Shown here one piece after another: positions 21,401 through 33,731 of a stretch of 64,000 bases of DNA; the first letter of the stretch is position 1; each line of letters opens with the position of its first letter. Source of the stretch: Zerene cesonia. Its lineage: Eukaryota > Arthropoda > Insecta > Lepidoptera > Pieridae. The stretch covers positions 4,726,432 to 4,790,431 of the forward strand of contig NC_052109.1 in the NCBI RefSeq assembly GCF_012273895.1, given 5' to 3'. The translations under genes were made by a program, and so were the position numbers. The notes beneath the pieces were generated by a model, which saw only the letters and a list, made by a program, of their open reading frames with translations, was not told the DNA's origin and searched no databases.

Positions 21401-24400
21401 AATATTATGCATAATATGGTATAAAAATTTCGTAATAAATTACATATTAAATCTTGAATACCCAAGCGTTACAAATACACGACATTATTTGCAGATGTCA
21501 CAGCAATAACATATATAACATAACATTTATAAAGTATGTGATATTATAATATAGGGCACATTTATTGTATTGTAGATAGTAAGGGGTAGCAAATAAAACT
21601 AAATAAAATGAACCGCATTTTTATGCAGCGACTAAATATTTAATGCTGCAGGACCGTAGATAGTTAAACGAATAAATCGTAAATATGAATGCCAAAGAAT
21701 TTATATACGAGCGGTATAAAAAGAAGCTGCGACTGTTAACATTTTTTTGCTCTTGGTTTTTTAATTAACAAACGCTTGCATAAAATTTTAGTTTTCTACG
21801 GAAATAACGACCTCAAAGGTGAAATTGGATAGAACTTTGTTTGCTTTTATTATTTGACTAGAGTTTCATTCATCATTAAATTAATGTGTTTTATGTTTTT
21901 AATTTGTTTTGTGTATCAAGTTGCACGCTTATTTTTATATTATATAGTTAATCCTCGGTTTATAGCACGTTTCCTTTGTAAACCGTAACTAATTAATGCG
22001 AATTGCATTTTTGCACTAATGGTTAAAAATGCCTGCGTTGCTAACGCTATGACCATTTAAAATTCATTGTAAAATAATAAATTTCGTAAAAACAGTGTTT
22101 TACCTCCAATTAATGTTTAACTGAATGAAACTACACTGACTGTGTTAAAAAAAAACTTAAAACTAAAAATACATACAATTTAACTGCATGTGCTCTCTTA
22201 ATATGTTTAATAGTCCCTATAAGAGTGCCATACATATTCAAATTCATTTTGAAGGATCTAAATTTGAATCTCAAGACATATATTATGAACGTATTCACTC
22301 AATTCACAAGAATTGTAGAAACAAAATACCTTTTATAAAAGAAAAGACTACAAAATAATTTAAACATAATTCGAACTAGCTGCAATTCTATGTGTGTCGG
22401 TTTTATATGCATATCGTGTAATTCTTAATTGATCGTATTGAGGGTTTGTCAATAATAGCTGTTAGGAGTTTCTCTCAAAGCGATTTTGGTCTGCTCGGTT
22501 GAAAGGGGATTGCTGTCTGACAACAATCTAATCACTGGCTCACAGTCCACCGAACTTGGAACTGTAACCTTAAATATATATCATTTTCAGAGATTCTCAA
22601 GGCATTCGTGCTCTGATTTAGAATGGTTTCTTTATAACTGATGTAACGGCTTTTTGTCGACTAGTGTTTCCGTATTCCTGCTATATTTTCTGCTATATAA
22701 TAAACTCTCGCTGTTTTAGTGGTTAGTGTGTTAAATGGTTCAAATTATACCCATTTTGAAATGTTGTTTACGTTAATAAATCGGCCGGCCTTTGTTCTAT
22801 CCACTCCTTGGAATTATAGCATTACTACGTCATATTCTGATCGCGTTTTGAAAATCATCATCAATAATCTAGATAAATATGGAACGCATACTATACATTT
22901 TTATTTTTATTTTAGAACGGGCAACTGGGCTGGTCGCGTTGCAAAGGATTCTGAAGGGAATAAAGAAATGGACTGGAAAAGTCGAGGAAAAGGATACGGG
23001 CCTCCGGCTCCCTATGTACGAAGGAAACAAAGTAGAATTCGCATACATTATTTCTCTTATGTAACTTATATAATAATACTTTTAGTTCAGTTACATTGAT
23101 TAACAACTTTAGATTTAAATATGTCATCGAACGCGAATGAATTAATGGTAAATGGCATATAAAGGTGGCACATAATATGTAGGTGTCCGTTGAACGAAAG
23201 GTTTCTTTCAATAAACAGGCAAAGGAAATCGGAACTGCACGGAGTCGCTTGAAAGCTCATGTTAGACTTTGAAGCAAATTTATTTGTCTATAATAGCGAT
23301 CTTTATTCCGATACAGTAGGGTTGTCTTTTGTTTAAACTGAATGGCAATGTATTTGTGAAGTCGCATACGATTACAGTCGGCTCGCTTAATCAAGCCTAC
23401 GTCGAGGACAAAACAAACGGACGAAGTAACGTAAAGCCGATGTAGCTGTGTTTAAAAAAATAGTTGAGCTCGTTAGTCCACATACGTTTTAAAATTTTTT
23501 TGCTACAGTAAATATTTATATTTGTATAACATTTAGTCGAGTGTTGGTTTATGTGAAGTTCGTATGTTACATGATACAATTTTATGACGGATCAAATGTA
23601 TTTAAATCATAAAGTAGTTTATCATCACTAGGTACATCCAACCAGGGATTTTTAGAAAAATATTTTTTCAATTAAATGGATATAAAAATATGAGATCGTT
23701 GATTGTCGTATTTATATATTTAAATATATTCAATTTTATTTCAGAATATTTTTTTATGCAACGAGAGCTTTTATAATCTGTACATTCGCAATTACAAATA
23801 CCATACATGATGCTAGTCGAGGGTAAAGTAATGTTTAGAATAGCTTTGTATAAATAACATGTTAATATGAATAGTGGCTCATAGCTCGTCTTTTCATTTC
23901 CATATTATAGAATTGGCGTGCAGAATTCTCTGCGTTCCTATTAGAAAATTGCAATGGTAATCGAGGGAATTCAATTGTTAAACGTTAGTGAGTTATGTTG
24001 GTAGTCTACTGCTAAAATCGTTTATTTTGGTATAGAATATCCCTTAATGGCACCGAAATAAATCGTTTCTATTTATAAATCTGAATGTTATGAGTATAAA
24101 TGTAAAATTTGTATTCCTATTAAACGATTTTACCTCTAATCTCTATTTAATATGTTGTATTAACTTTACCTAAATCTCATCAACTCGTTAAGACTCACTT
24201 TAAACGGATAAAATGTATAATTTTTATTTAAACTTTATACAATCAAAGGATCGGTAACAATACAATAATATCATTAGTTTATCTTATTAGCCTGATTAGA
24301 ATTGCCAGGATTCACTAATTTCCTCATTCCGATTCGGAAAACAGTGGTAAATGGTAAAATTTGGTTATAACTATTCAAAAGTACGTCTACAAGAAGTGTA

Positions 24401-24734
24401 ATGAAATTAATAAATGTTTTGAGTTATTGAATTGTAGCGTTTGAATCTTCTGCTCTTGTTTATGGTTCCTTCCCATTCACTTATTGAAATAAATCTTAGC
24501 AAATTTATATTATATTTTATTATTAATAAGAATTTTAATCTAATGAAACTTCTTTAGAATCGTTGTGATTTCAAACCTGATGCAACGGAAAAAACAAAAA
24601 AACGACAGGTAAGAGACACAAATACAAAAATGTGTAGATAAGCCGGCAAAGAATGAGACAGAAATATATTTTTGTGTTAATAAGCCTTTCAAACTAAAGG
24701 TCACGTCAATTGCATCATCAATTGCAGCTAGCAT
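18459..24734. other. 6.3 kb of non-coding DNA
   Basis: AT-rich throughout except around 19840-20010, where the structured segment listed separately lies. At 22911-23030 an acceptor-like TTTTATTTTAG is followed by about 120 bases open in two frames, with no recognisable product. Other open frames here are short and AT-driven. Confidence 0.45.
19945..19996 (+). other. two-tier GC-rich hairpin
   Basis: The outer stem CGAGAGCG (19945-19952) / CGCTCTCG (19989-19996) is perfect. An inner stem ATGTCCC (19961-19967) / GGGACAT (19976-19982) is also perfect with an 8-base loop. Internal loops of 8 and 6 bases separate the stems. It sits in a GC-rich islet (19840-20010) in otherwise AT-rich DNA. It may be an RNA structure, a regulatory palindrome or an insertion remnant; no family is recognised. 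Confidence 0.4.
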
Positions 24735-24860
24735 TTCTTTTATGGCAAAGGGAGCTGGTGGGTCGCCTAATGGTAATCGCTACCACCGCCCATGACCATT
24801 TTGCAGAGGCGAAAGGTCGTTAGCAGATCTGATGCTTCTACAAACATAGAAAGGATTGAA
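24735..24860 (-). repeat. retroposon-like repeat fragment (family D), reversed
   Basis: GCTGGTGGGTCGCCTAATGG followed by ATCGCTACCACCGCCCATGA is the reverse of a very common lepidopteran sequence (forward form: GGTGGT..CTTACCATCAGG..GACCC). Related forward fragments lie at 33583-33731 and 63262-63376. Recognised by recall, not by search. Confidence 0.6.
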
Positions 24861-26837
24861 GGGAGAAATAAAGAAATATTTGAGAAGTGAAAAAATAAAC
24901 CATATCACTATTGAGATATTTGTTTGATTTGATACTATAATCATGTAAATATACATGCATTTGGATTGAATTCGTCGCAGCAAATGAATCAGTAACTGTC
25001 TAAAATCTTATCCAATGCAGAATCCGATGAGGTTTTTGATATAATCTTAAATGCATTGATTTCATGTTTTCTTATTGAGCCTATTCATGAATATAAATTC
25101 AAACGTATTTACAATTTACCGTAACGCAATTGTAGATTTGTAAAATTGTATGTGTTTGAAAGATTTTTGCAATAAGTATCTTCACACGGTTCCAATGTTG
25201 CGGCAATTAAATAAAAGCATGTCACTCACCATACTATCTCTAAGTAGAAAATTTGTGGATATGTTCCTAGTTGCAAAAAATTGCTTTATTGGCTGTTTGT
25301 CCAATGTAATGTAATGCCATTCAAATATAGTATCACAAAAAACAGCAACTCGAATAAAACTGTATATTTAAAGGTAAAAGTAAAAAGTAACATACAAAAA
25401 GGATCAGTAAGAATTATTGTTATTGAATAACACTAATTAAAACCATTCTATTTCAAATAACCAATCGAATAACTAGCTTCAAAGTGCTTGAATAGCTTGT
25501 TTAATTAGTAGCTATAAATAAAAACGAGTAGAATACTTAAAGGTTCACAATGTTTGTAACTGGCAACAACATATTTGCAGTTGGACGGCATCGCGTAAGT
25601 AGGTACCTACTGCTCTTTAACGATTCAAGAGGAGTGTACGTAGTTGAAGTAAAATTTTAATTAAAACGGCAGGAGTGTTATAAAACACCCCAGCTGTAAA
25701 AGAAGAAGTAGCAGAGGCTAGTTCTTTGCGTGTTAAGTTCTTTATTTAGTCTAGGAACGGGCAACAGATTGTAATTTACTTTGCGAGGCTTTCAGAGGCT
25801 CGGTACTCAATGGATTCCGCGTTAAAACCGCGTAATTACGGTTTCGGAACTGAATTTCGTTGGCAGAATCTTTATTGACTGTCTGTCGTAAAGGGAATGC
25901 GAATTTGAGGTTTTATGCTTCGATACGGGAGTGGATGATTTTCAAATCGCATATTTTTAAGGAAAATACTTATTTGTTATCGTTGTAACATCGAAAATAC
26001 TGATCTTATAATCGTTAAAAAAACATTTTTATATAAAGAAAGTTATAAATTCATAGTTGTAGTAAGAATATACATATTATTATATATATACATATTATGA
26101 TATATATGCGTTATCTGTGAATTGTGCAGCAGACAAACAAACAGATAGTCAGACATTGGTGAAATAAAATTTATAATAAAAAATACTAATCATTACAACA
26201 TAGTTATTTTTTTTATTGTATGTGGTAAATAAAGTACTAGATCACTAGGTACTTCCCCCATTTAATATAAAGTACTACTATAATATTCCCATACTATTAT
26301 CCTACTATATCTTACATCGTACTATTTCATCGTTCACTAATTACAAAACATTACAGCAGTTACAGTTTCGCGTTAATACATCAATCATACATTAATTTCA
26401 CTACTGTAAAGTTATTAAAATTCCCAGCATTTTATTGTTTCCCCGTTCGCTTTTAGCGTCCTTTGTCTGGTTGGGAATAAAAAACGCAATTTCAAGCACA
26501 TAAACTACAAAAGGCAGTTTTAAGCGCGCTTACACTTGTACCAAATTATTGTGCTCTTAATGGCTTGTAGCGTCGTCAACCATTTGTTTTGTAACACTAT
26601 TGATCTGAAACATCTGTCACGATTGTTTTGATATAGATGTAAATTAAGGCAATTAAATAAATGTGTTTTATCGTACTGTGTAGGTAAATGAATAATTATA
26701 AGTCGTCCTTTAATTATTCATCATACTATGGCATATTGTTGTTTGTTACATAAGTACACAATATTATAGTATTTTGCTCAATAATGCTATTACGAATATT
26801 TGCCCGCGCTTCGATGACGTTCCGATCTTTATAACAA
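24861..26837. other. AT-rich non-coding DNA
   Basis: No supportable gene. The block 25590-25870 is somewhat GC-richer. An alternating AT tract lies near 26070-26110. Confidence 0.45.
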
Positions 26838-27010
26838 TACTAGCTTCCCGCTGGCGGCTGCGCCCGCCTCCGTATTGTTTTTACCTTTTAAACCTTACCT
26901 GGACTATTCAGAATGCACCGATATCAAGTTTATAAAAATCAGACCAGCCTTTCTCGAGTTTTAGCGAGACTAACGAACAACAATTGATTTTTATGTATAA
27001 GAAGAAGATA
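26838..27010 (+). repeat. SINE-like repeat (family H)
   Basis: Begins ACTAGCTTCCCGCTGGCGGC and contains CTCGAGTTTTAGCGAGACTA, both typical of a dispersed lepidopteran repeat as I recall it. The right end is unclear and could extend to about 27160, where CAGCTAGTAAG occurs. Within the window it has no full second copy. Confidence 0.55.
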
Positions 27011-27340
27011 GGGGGAGTGAGATCCATGAGTAAGGTAGCCATATAGCTCAGAAAAACAACAGATAGTAAATATTTAGTAAATAGGTTAAGTGCCATCTAT
27101 TTATCTGAATCCATTTTTAGGATTTGCACAAGAACGATGTGGCCCTTGTCAGCTAGTAAGAAAATATAAGTAGACATTTAAAGGTTAACAGCATCAAACA
27201 ATGATATTCTTTAGTCTTGTGTAGGATCTTATTAAGGGAATAAATTCATTTTTTATAATAAATGCGTATTCGGCATGTGGGAGTTAGTAAGCAGTAGTAA
27301 AAATCTTACTAATCTCCCTAAGTATCGGGGCCTCGTATCT

Positions 27341-27510
27341 AAACTAATATTAAAAAGCTTAAAAGCTTGTTAGGTTAAAGGCGCTAATCTCAGGAACTAC
27401 TGGTCCGATTTGAAAAAATTTTTCAGTGTTAGATAGGCAATTTATTGAGGAAGATTTTAGGCTATACAACATCAGGTACTGCGTGGGTTAAACCGCGGGA
27501 TACACTAGTC
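27341..27510 (-). repeat. SINE-like repeat (family F), reversed
   Basis: Contains GGCGCTAATCTCAGGAACTA, CTGGTCCGATTTG and, at its right end, ACCGCGGGATACACTAGT. Related reversed copies lie at 29096-29261 and 48848-48977, sharing the GCACTAATC..AGAACTA..CCGATTT order. Confidence 0.65.
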
Positions 27511-27694
27511 TTATACGGTTGGGCTTTAGCTACGCCCATGAATTTGACGGATGATATTCAAAGCTTACTTATGTACAAAGCGGTGCCTAAATAATTAAAT
27601 ATTGTTTATACGGTGGGCTTGTAAATATTTAATGATTTTAGATATACAAGTAAACGTATAATATGAGTATTTGGAACGATATTATAGCCATACC

Positions 27695-27868
27695 AGATGC
27701 GCCCCGCGGTTTCGCGGTTGGATCAAAAGTTGCCTATATGTTATTCCAGTTGTCCAACTGTCTACGTACCAAATTTCATTGCAATCGGTTCAGTAATTTT
27801 TGCGTGAAAGAGCTACAAACACACACACACATCCTTACAAACTTTCGCATTTATAATATTAGTAGGAT
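27695..27868 (+). repeat. SINE-like repeat (family A), head partly deleted
   Basis: Shares GCGCCCCGCGGTTTCGCG, AAAAGTTGCCTATATGTTAT, CTGTCTACGTACC, GCAATCGGTTCAGTAATTTT and TTATAATATTAGTAGGAT with the 15694 copy, but lacks about 30 bases after the head. Confidence 0.75.
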
Positions 27869-29095
27869 AGTAGGAAGTAGAACTAGTGGGATTGATAAAA
27901 CAAATCTCATATATTATGATGAAGCGATGTGCTATACTTAAGCCTGTTATGGACCGAGATGAATTCTGATAATTTCATTTACTATGAGAGAAATTTTTAT
28001 TTGCTGAGGAATTATGTTCGCTTTTGATAAATAACGGCCAAATCTACATTAATACCTATAATTTGTATGAAAAGTAACTTGTGTGAAGATATTGGTATTT
28101 GCTCGATCTATTTATATATCCTTGAGATAAATATCTCTGAGAATATTGTTTATTGACACCCATCACTTTTGGTTGATGGCGGTATTCGAAAGAAAGTTAT
28201 GAAAAGTAAAATAAGTGTGTAGGACTGCTCAGACAATGACCAATATTATTTTAGGGTGCTATTATTAGCATATATAGCACTACTTATGTAGATGTAGATT
28301 TCAAAAAGGTAAGAAGCATTATTATTACGTGGTAGAATGAAATTAATGTAACCCAATAAATATGCATAAGTATCAGTCGTGGTGATTAAGGGTAATCGTT
28401 ATGGAATCGAATTAGTTTAATTTTTGAGGCTGTTTGACTACAGAAAAGGGTCTACACAAAATATGTGTTTACAATATAATTTCTATAAAGACTAATACTT
28501 TCATGAATATGTCGAATATGTTTATATAAAAAATATGTTATCAATAAAAGAAAATGGAATACCTTCTATCTCTGTAGCATATTGAAAAAAAAAAAACCAT
28601 TTGAACTTATAAAGCACTCGCACATTCAATATTTTCGTTATACAAATACGAAAAAAATTCAAACTCCGCAACAGAATTCCGAAATAAAAAAAACACGGCG
28701 ATTCACTACATTGATGCTTGAACTACACAGCGCTCGAGAAGTGGGTCTATGTTGCATGCGACATCAGCGATCTACCTTAATACTATATTTCAATTTTTAT
28801 AACGTACATACGTAAAATGTTTTGTTTGGACCCGTTTCGTGTTCAAATTTATAAGCCGATTTCAATTTGCACACGGAAAACTCGCCATTGAACAAACAAT
28901 AGATGTTTTAACAAGCTGGTTTTTATTCGAAAGCCAGAAAGGGTCGGGTACACCTGGTATTTGTGATTAATAATGAGGTCAGTTATTCATTACCGTTGTA
29001 CGTTTAAATCACTCGTGCAACAAAAAATATCTGATTATAATGTTGTATTTAATAACAATCATAAATTTTACTCAATTTTTTCATCTACATTAACA

Positions 29096-29261
29096 TAATA
29101 ATTTAAAGCTGAAGAGTTTGTTTATTTGGTCATTTGTTTGAATGCCCTAATCTCTAGAACTACTGGACTGATTTCAATAATTCTTTCACCGTTGGATGTG
29201 TACGTGATCCCTGAGAACTATAGGCTATATATATAATTACTACCATATTAGACCGCTAGTA
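29096..29261 (-). repeat. SINE-like repeat (family F), reversed
   Basis: AATGCCCTAATCTCTAGAAC, CTGATTTCAATAATTCTTTC and GTGATCCCTGAGAACTATAG match the order in the copies at 27341 and 48848. The right end is GACCGCTAGT. Confidence 0.6.
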
Positions 29262-29469
29262 TACTCTCAAGGCTTTTTAACATCTCTGTATATGACAATG
29301 AATGTTTGTCTGTATGTCGTCGATGAACTTAAAAACTATTGGATGAAGTATTTTTCCACGGAGAAGGTTTGTATAATATGCTCATTGATGCCACTCGTAA
29401 CGTCGTTTAGGTAGATAACGAATGAATATTATATTTTGGAAAAAAAAATGATTGTGGTTGTTTTAGTTC

Positions 29470-29645
29470 AACTAATCTACACTTATATTGTAAAGAGGAA
29501 ATTTTTGTATTTTGAAATGTTTGTAACGTTTTCACACAAAAACCGCTAGACCGATTTTAATAATTCTTTCGCCTCTAGAAAGCTGCAACTTCACTGAGTG
29601 ACATGGGCTATGCATCACAGGCGAAACTGGAGCAAACAGCTAGTT
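29470..29645 (-). repeat. SINE-like repeat (family E), reversed
   Basis: Reverse counterpart of 7552-7712: GTAAAGAGGAAATTTTTGTA, GTAACGTTTTCACACAAAAA, AAGCTGCAACTTCACTGAGT and a right end of AACAGCTAGTT. Confidence 0.7.
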
Positions 29646-30814
29646 AAAAAATGAAAGTAATACAAACAGTATTTATTCATGAATGCAACGCACTGTAAAC
29701 TTCTTTTAATATTTTAAACTGGCAAGAACACAGCTGTAAAACAGCATACTGTGGACGCTTTAGATAACGTATTACTTTATAAATGACAAACGGGACAAGA
29801 AACCTCGCTCTTTCATAATACAAAGTACAAAAGAATACTTTTGCGTACTCTTTGTGAAGCCTGCGAGTCGCCCAATGACATGCGGTCGGACCCACGCCTT
29901 GATTATGCGTTTTGTACTGGCAATGGACAATGTGCTTTGTTGCTGAATCTCTGTTATTACTTTGATGTATTTTATATGTGTGTGTTTGTGTACTTTTATT
30001 TTGAGACCGATCCGGAAGACTAGGCGTACCAAAATCAAATGAGTGTTTCTCCTAAATAATTATTGTTCTGTAAAGACCACTACTATTATGATTATAGTAT
30101 ATTACTAATCGCGATCATATTATCTACACATGTGTATTAATATATATTGAAAATTATGTAAAATGTATCTATCATATAATGTGTAATTTAAATCACGTCT
30201 AAAAGGGCCGCGATTTCTAAACATAAATGTCATTATCTACCGCAACATCAGCTGTTTGCGCACTTTTACAGATTTTTGTATTTATGCCAAAATGTTGGTG
30301 TGTGTTGCGCAGATAAAATGTTTCCTTTACTTCATCTGTAAGTATATATAACTTGAATAAACGCTGAATTAATAGGAGTAACTATTTGAATATATAGGGA
30401 TTTTTCAGAATATTTGTAATTGTGTTTGGTTAGAATTTAAATAAATAAAGATGGTAAGTTACATAAATAGTGGTTAATTTGAATGACATTTAGTATGTTT
30501 AGATTATTAGCAATTCATTATCATCATATTTTATTTTATGTTTACCAACGAAGTATGTTTTAGAATAAGATAAGGGTTAAGTTTAGGCTTAGTTTCAAAC
30601 TTGACTGCGTTATTACTTTATTTGTACACTTACACTCATATTCTGAAATATATTAAAGTAATGAAGCACACAGTCTACTACAATTTCATTGTGTAATGAT
30701 TACAATAGCAGCATTCAAGTGTAAAAATGTAATTCTCGAATCGTAAAGAAATATTTCACAGGATTCAGGTATTCAGCGTCGAGTTCAACTACAGCGAATA
30801 GTAGAAAGGAAAGG

Positions 30815-31067
30815 TATAAAAGCTTCACCCTTTCTAAAAATACGTAAATAGAAGAGCGGAGAGTTCGTTTCGTTCGGTTCAAATGGCGGGAACGCACACA
30901 CGCGTCGCGCCTACACTGTCCACGTCTCACATACGCGAATAAACGATGTGAAATGGGAAAAAAGTTAAATATGTATGAGTGCGGGTAAATATATAAATCG
31001 GTATATAAAGCGGTTTATATATAAAATAGGTAGGAGAGCGCGGGAGGCTGGCTGTATTGGGCTCAGT
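30815..31067 (+). promoter_or_regulatory. candidate promoter island of the Dscam-type gene
   Basis: A CpG- and GC-richer island (about 30840-31130) stands out from AT-rich flanks. It holds TATAAAAG at 30815-30822, TATATAAAG at 31002-31010, TATATATAAAA at 31016-31026 and an arthropod initiator TCAGT at 31063-31067. Spacing from the last TATA-like tract to that initiator (about 40-45 bases) is longer than ideal, so the exact start site is not fixed. The island precedes the first good donor on this strand for the gene that begins at 34343. Confidence 0.4.
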
Positions 31068-31250
31068 CGCTCGCGATCTCTCATGCTTCTCTCTCGTTCG
31101 GGACGCAGCCTCCGGCCATCCCGATACTTGCCGAAATGTGAAATCTATTAACTTGTAACTCACTAAACTTTTTGGACAGTGTTGATAAACTGTGCTGTGA
31201 TATGACTCTCGGTTTGCGGTCCCTGCGTTGATGGAACTTGCCTAAAGTTG
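31065..31250 (+). other. inferred non-coding first exon (5' leader) of the Dscam-type gene
   Basis: Begins at the candidate initiator and ends at TTG|GTAAGT (donor at 31251). It would splice to the acceptor TTTCTTTCAG ending at 34339. It contains short upstream open frames, 31202-31231 (nine codons) and 31231-31245 (four codons), that would be expected to damp translation. Both ends are inferred from sequence signals only. Confidence 0.4.
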
Positions 31251-32167
31251 GTAAGTTGCAAACTTTATCAAAGTAATTAAGTTGAGCGCGGTTAAGTTTG
31301 TAAACATAAGTGACTTGAACTTCGTGTTACATGTTAAAAATTATGGATAATAAATAGTTACAAACGAAAAATATTTTACGATATTTTATTTATGTAATTA
31401 CGCGGCGAGTAAATTTATTCTGACAAAGTACAACAATGACACTTATTAAACTTCGTATTAACCTATTCCATTTCTATTTATCTGGTAACAGTTTCTTTTA
31501 ACGTTGATTTGAATCACATGTATTTATTACTCCAAATTATAGTTATTTATTTATTTTTAGACTTTTGTTTAAATTTATGAGGTTTTTAATATATGTTATA
31601 TTTTGTTTATTTTTGTGTCATTTTTTTTGTCTTTTTTTTTAGATAACACATCAATTGTCATGGATGTTTATCTAACCTCTAGACAACTATATTTTTATTA
31701 GAGGTATAAATATAAAACACTAACTTTAAAGTGCTTAACTTAATGCTTTTAACTTAGCAAGTAAAACAGAGAACCTCTATCATGTAGGATATTCATAGAT
31801 TAAAAACAGACGTAGCTTCCAATTCCGTTCTACGGTGGACAGCTGACGTAGCATGTTGCTCGTAGCGGCGTAGCCAGTAGACCGTAGCTATCTATCATTG
31901 GAACTTATCGATTAGAATCAAAATACCACGGACTGTTGTATTTAATTTTCATCTTAGACATCTAAATATATTTAAAAAATTAGACACATATGTGTTATTT
32001 AGAGATTTATTTTTAACTTTAAATTATGTTATCTAAATATTAACGAAAATTTTAATTTCTGTTTCGATATTTATTTGCTTGTCGCTATAAATACTATATA
32101 CCTAGTCTTGCCATAAATATTGTAATAAAGAAAAAAGAAAATTGTTAACTGCAAATAACATTTATTA

Positions 32168-33167
32168 NNNNNNNNNNNNNNNNNNNNNNNNNNNNNNNNN
32201 NNNNNNNNNNNNNNNNNNNNNNNNNNNNNNNNNNNNNNNNNNNNNNNNNNNNNNNNNNNNNNNNNNNNNNNNNNNNNNNNNNNNNNNNNNNNNNNNNNNN
32301 NNNNNNNNNNNNNNNNNNNNNNNNNNNNNNNNNNNNNNNNNNNNNNNNNNNNNNNNNNNNNNNNNNNNNNNNNNNNNNNNNNNNNNNNNNNNNNNNNNNN
32401 NNNNNNNNNNNNNNNNNNNNNNNNNNNNNNNNNNNNNNNNNNNNNNNNNNNNNNNNNNNNNNNNNNNNNNNNNNNNNNNNNNNNNNNNNNNNNNNNNNNN
32501 NNNNNNNNNNNNNNNNNNNNNNNNNNNNNNNNNNNNNNNNNNNNNNNNNNNNNNNNNNNNNNNNNNNNNNNNNNNNNNNNNNNNNNNNNNNNNNNNNNNN
32601 NNNNNNNNNNNNNNNNNNNNNNNNNNNNNNNNNNNNNNNNNNNNNNNNNNNNNNNNNNNNNNNNNNNNNNNNNNNNNNNNNNNNNNNNNNNNNNNNNNNN
32701 NNNNNNNNNNNNNNNNNNNNNNNNNNNNNNNNNNNNNNNNNNNNNNNNNNNNNNNNNNNNNNNNNNNNNNNNNNNNNNNNNNNNNNNNNNNNNNNNNNNN
32801 NNNNNNNNNNNNNNNNNNNNNNNNNNNNNNNNNNNNNNNNNNNNNNNNNNNNNNNNNNNNNNNNNNNNNNNNNNNNNNNNNNNNNNNNNNNNNNNNNNNN
32901 NNNNNNNNNNNNNNNNNNNNNNNNNNNNNNNNNNNNNNNNNNNNNNNNNNNNNNNNNNNNNNNNNNNNNNNNNNNNNNNNNNNNNNNNNNNNNNNNNNNN
33001 NNNNNNNNNNNNNNNNNNNNNNNNNNNNNNNNNNNNNNNNNNNNNNNNNNNNNNNNNNNNNNNNNNNNNNNNNNNNNNNNNNNNNNNNNNNNNNNNNNNN
33101 NNNNNNNNNNNNNNNNNNNNNNNNNNNNNNNNNNNNNNNNNNNNNNNNNNNNNNNNNNNNNNNNNNN
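32168..33167. other. 1000-N assembly gap
   Basis: Exactly 1000 N, so the length is a placeholder. Unlike the other two gaps its flanks are not direct copies. Instead 32100-32124 (CTTGCCATAAATATTGTAAT region) is an imperfect inverted copy of 33217-33241 (ACAGTATTTATGGCCAGACT region). A palindromic element spanning the join may have defeated assembly. Confidence 0.8.
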
Positions 33168-33582
33168 AAATGACAGATTCGAAATTCAAATGTAATATTT
33201 TTTTATAATTAAGTGTAACAGTATTTATGGCCAGACTAAGTAAAGCGAAAACTAAGGATTTAAAATTCAATTATTATGTATTTTATGACAGACATTTTCA
33301 AAATTTGAAATTGCTTCCAATCGAGAATTATTTAAGTAAGAAAGCACTTTATTGAAGTTTCCTTGCATGCACTTTTCCTGTAGTAATTAAAATTTAAATG
33401 GGATCGTGAAAAGCTTTTACCGCTTAAGTTTCGAACGTAATAGCTAATGACTTAGTCATAAAAATGAATTTTAATTCTTAATGTATCGAACTACGCTTTT
33501 CGCTTGGTTTAAATAAATATGTATATTTAATATTACATCTTTATGGAATAGTCCGCCTTCGCCGATACTTATTAGCGCCTAT

Positions 33583-33731
33583 AACATGGATGTATTCAAG
33601 AAGAGATAATGCCTACATCTAAAAACGTTGGCGATACATCTTCTGAGACCTCTGTAGATGCCTTTGAGCGTTGGATTCGTATTCCACCAGGCGAACCATA
33701 TGTTTTTTGCCCTTTCTCTTATAAAAAAGAG
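33583..33731 (+). repeat. retroposon-like repeat fragment (family D)
   Basis: ACATGGATGTATTCAAGAAG, then AACGTTGGCGATACATCTTC, CTCTGTAGATGCCTTTGAGC and CCACCAGGCGAACCATATG form the order I recall for a common lepidopteran retroposon end, closing in a CTTATAAAAAAG run. Related to 24735 (reversed) and 63262. Confidence 0.6.

Larger units (their letters stand above)
27869..30700. other. non-coding interval carrying two more repeats
   Basis: Holds the family F copy at 29096-29261 and the family E copy at 29470-29645. Open frames at 28582-28815 and 29677-30038 (both strands) have no recognisable product and no splice context. The rest is AT-rich. Confidence 0.45.

Noticed and set aside
22719..23099. 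126-codon open frame as a whole gene
   Set aside because: The first 60 codons are AT-driven, and the coding-like part starts after an acceptor-like site; kept only as a low-interest finding.
32071..33270. Open frames of 343-399 codons across the second N run
   Set aside because: Almost all residues are undetermined and the real ends are AT-rich with no coding signal.
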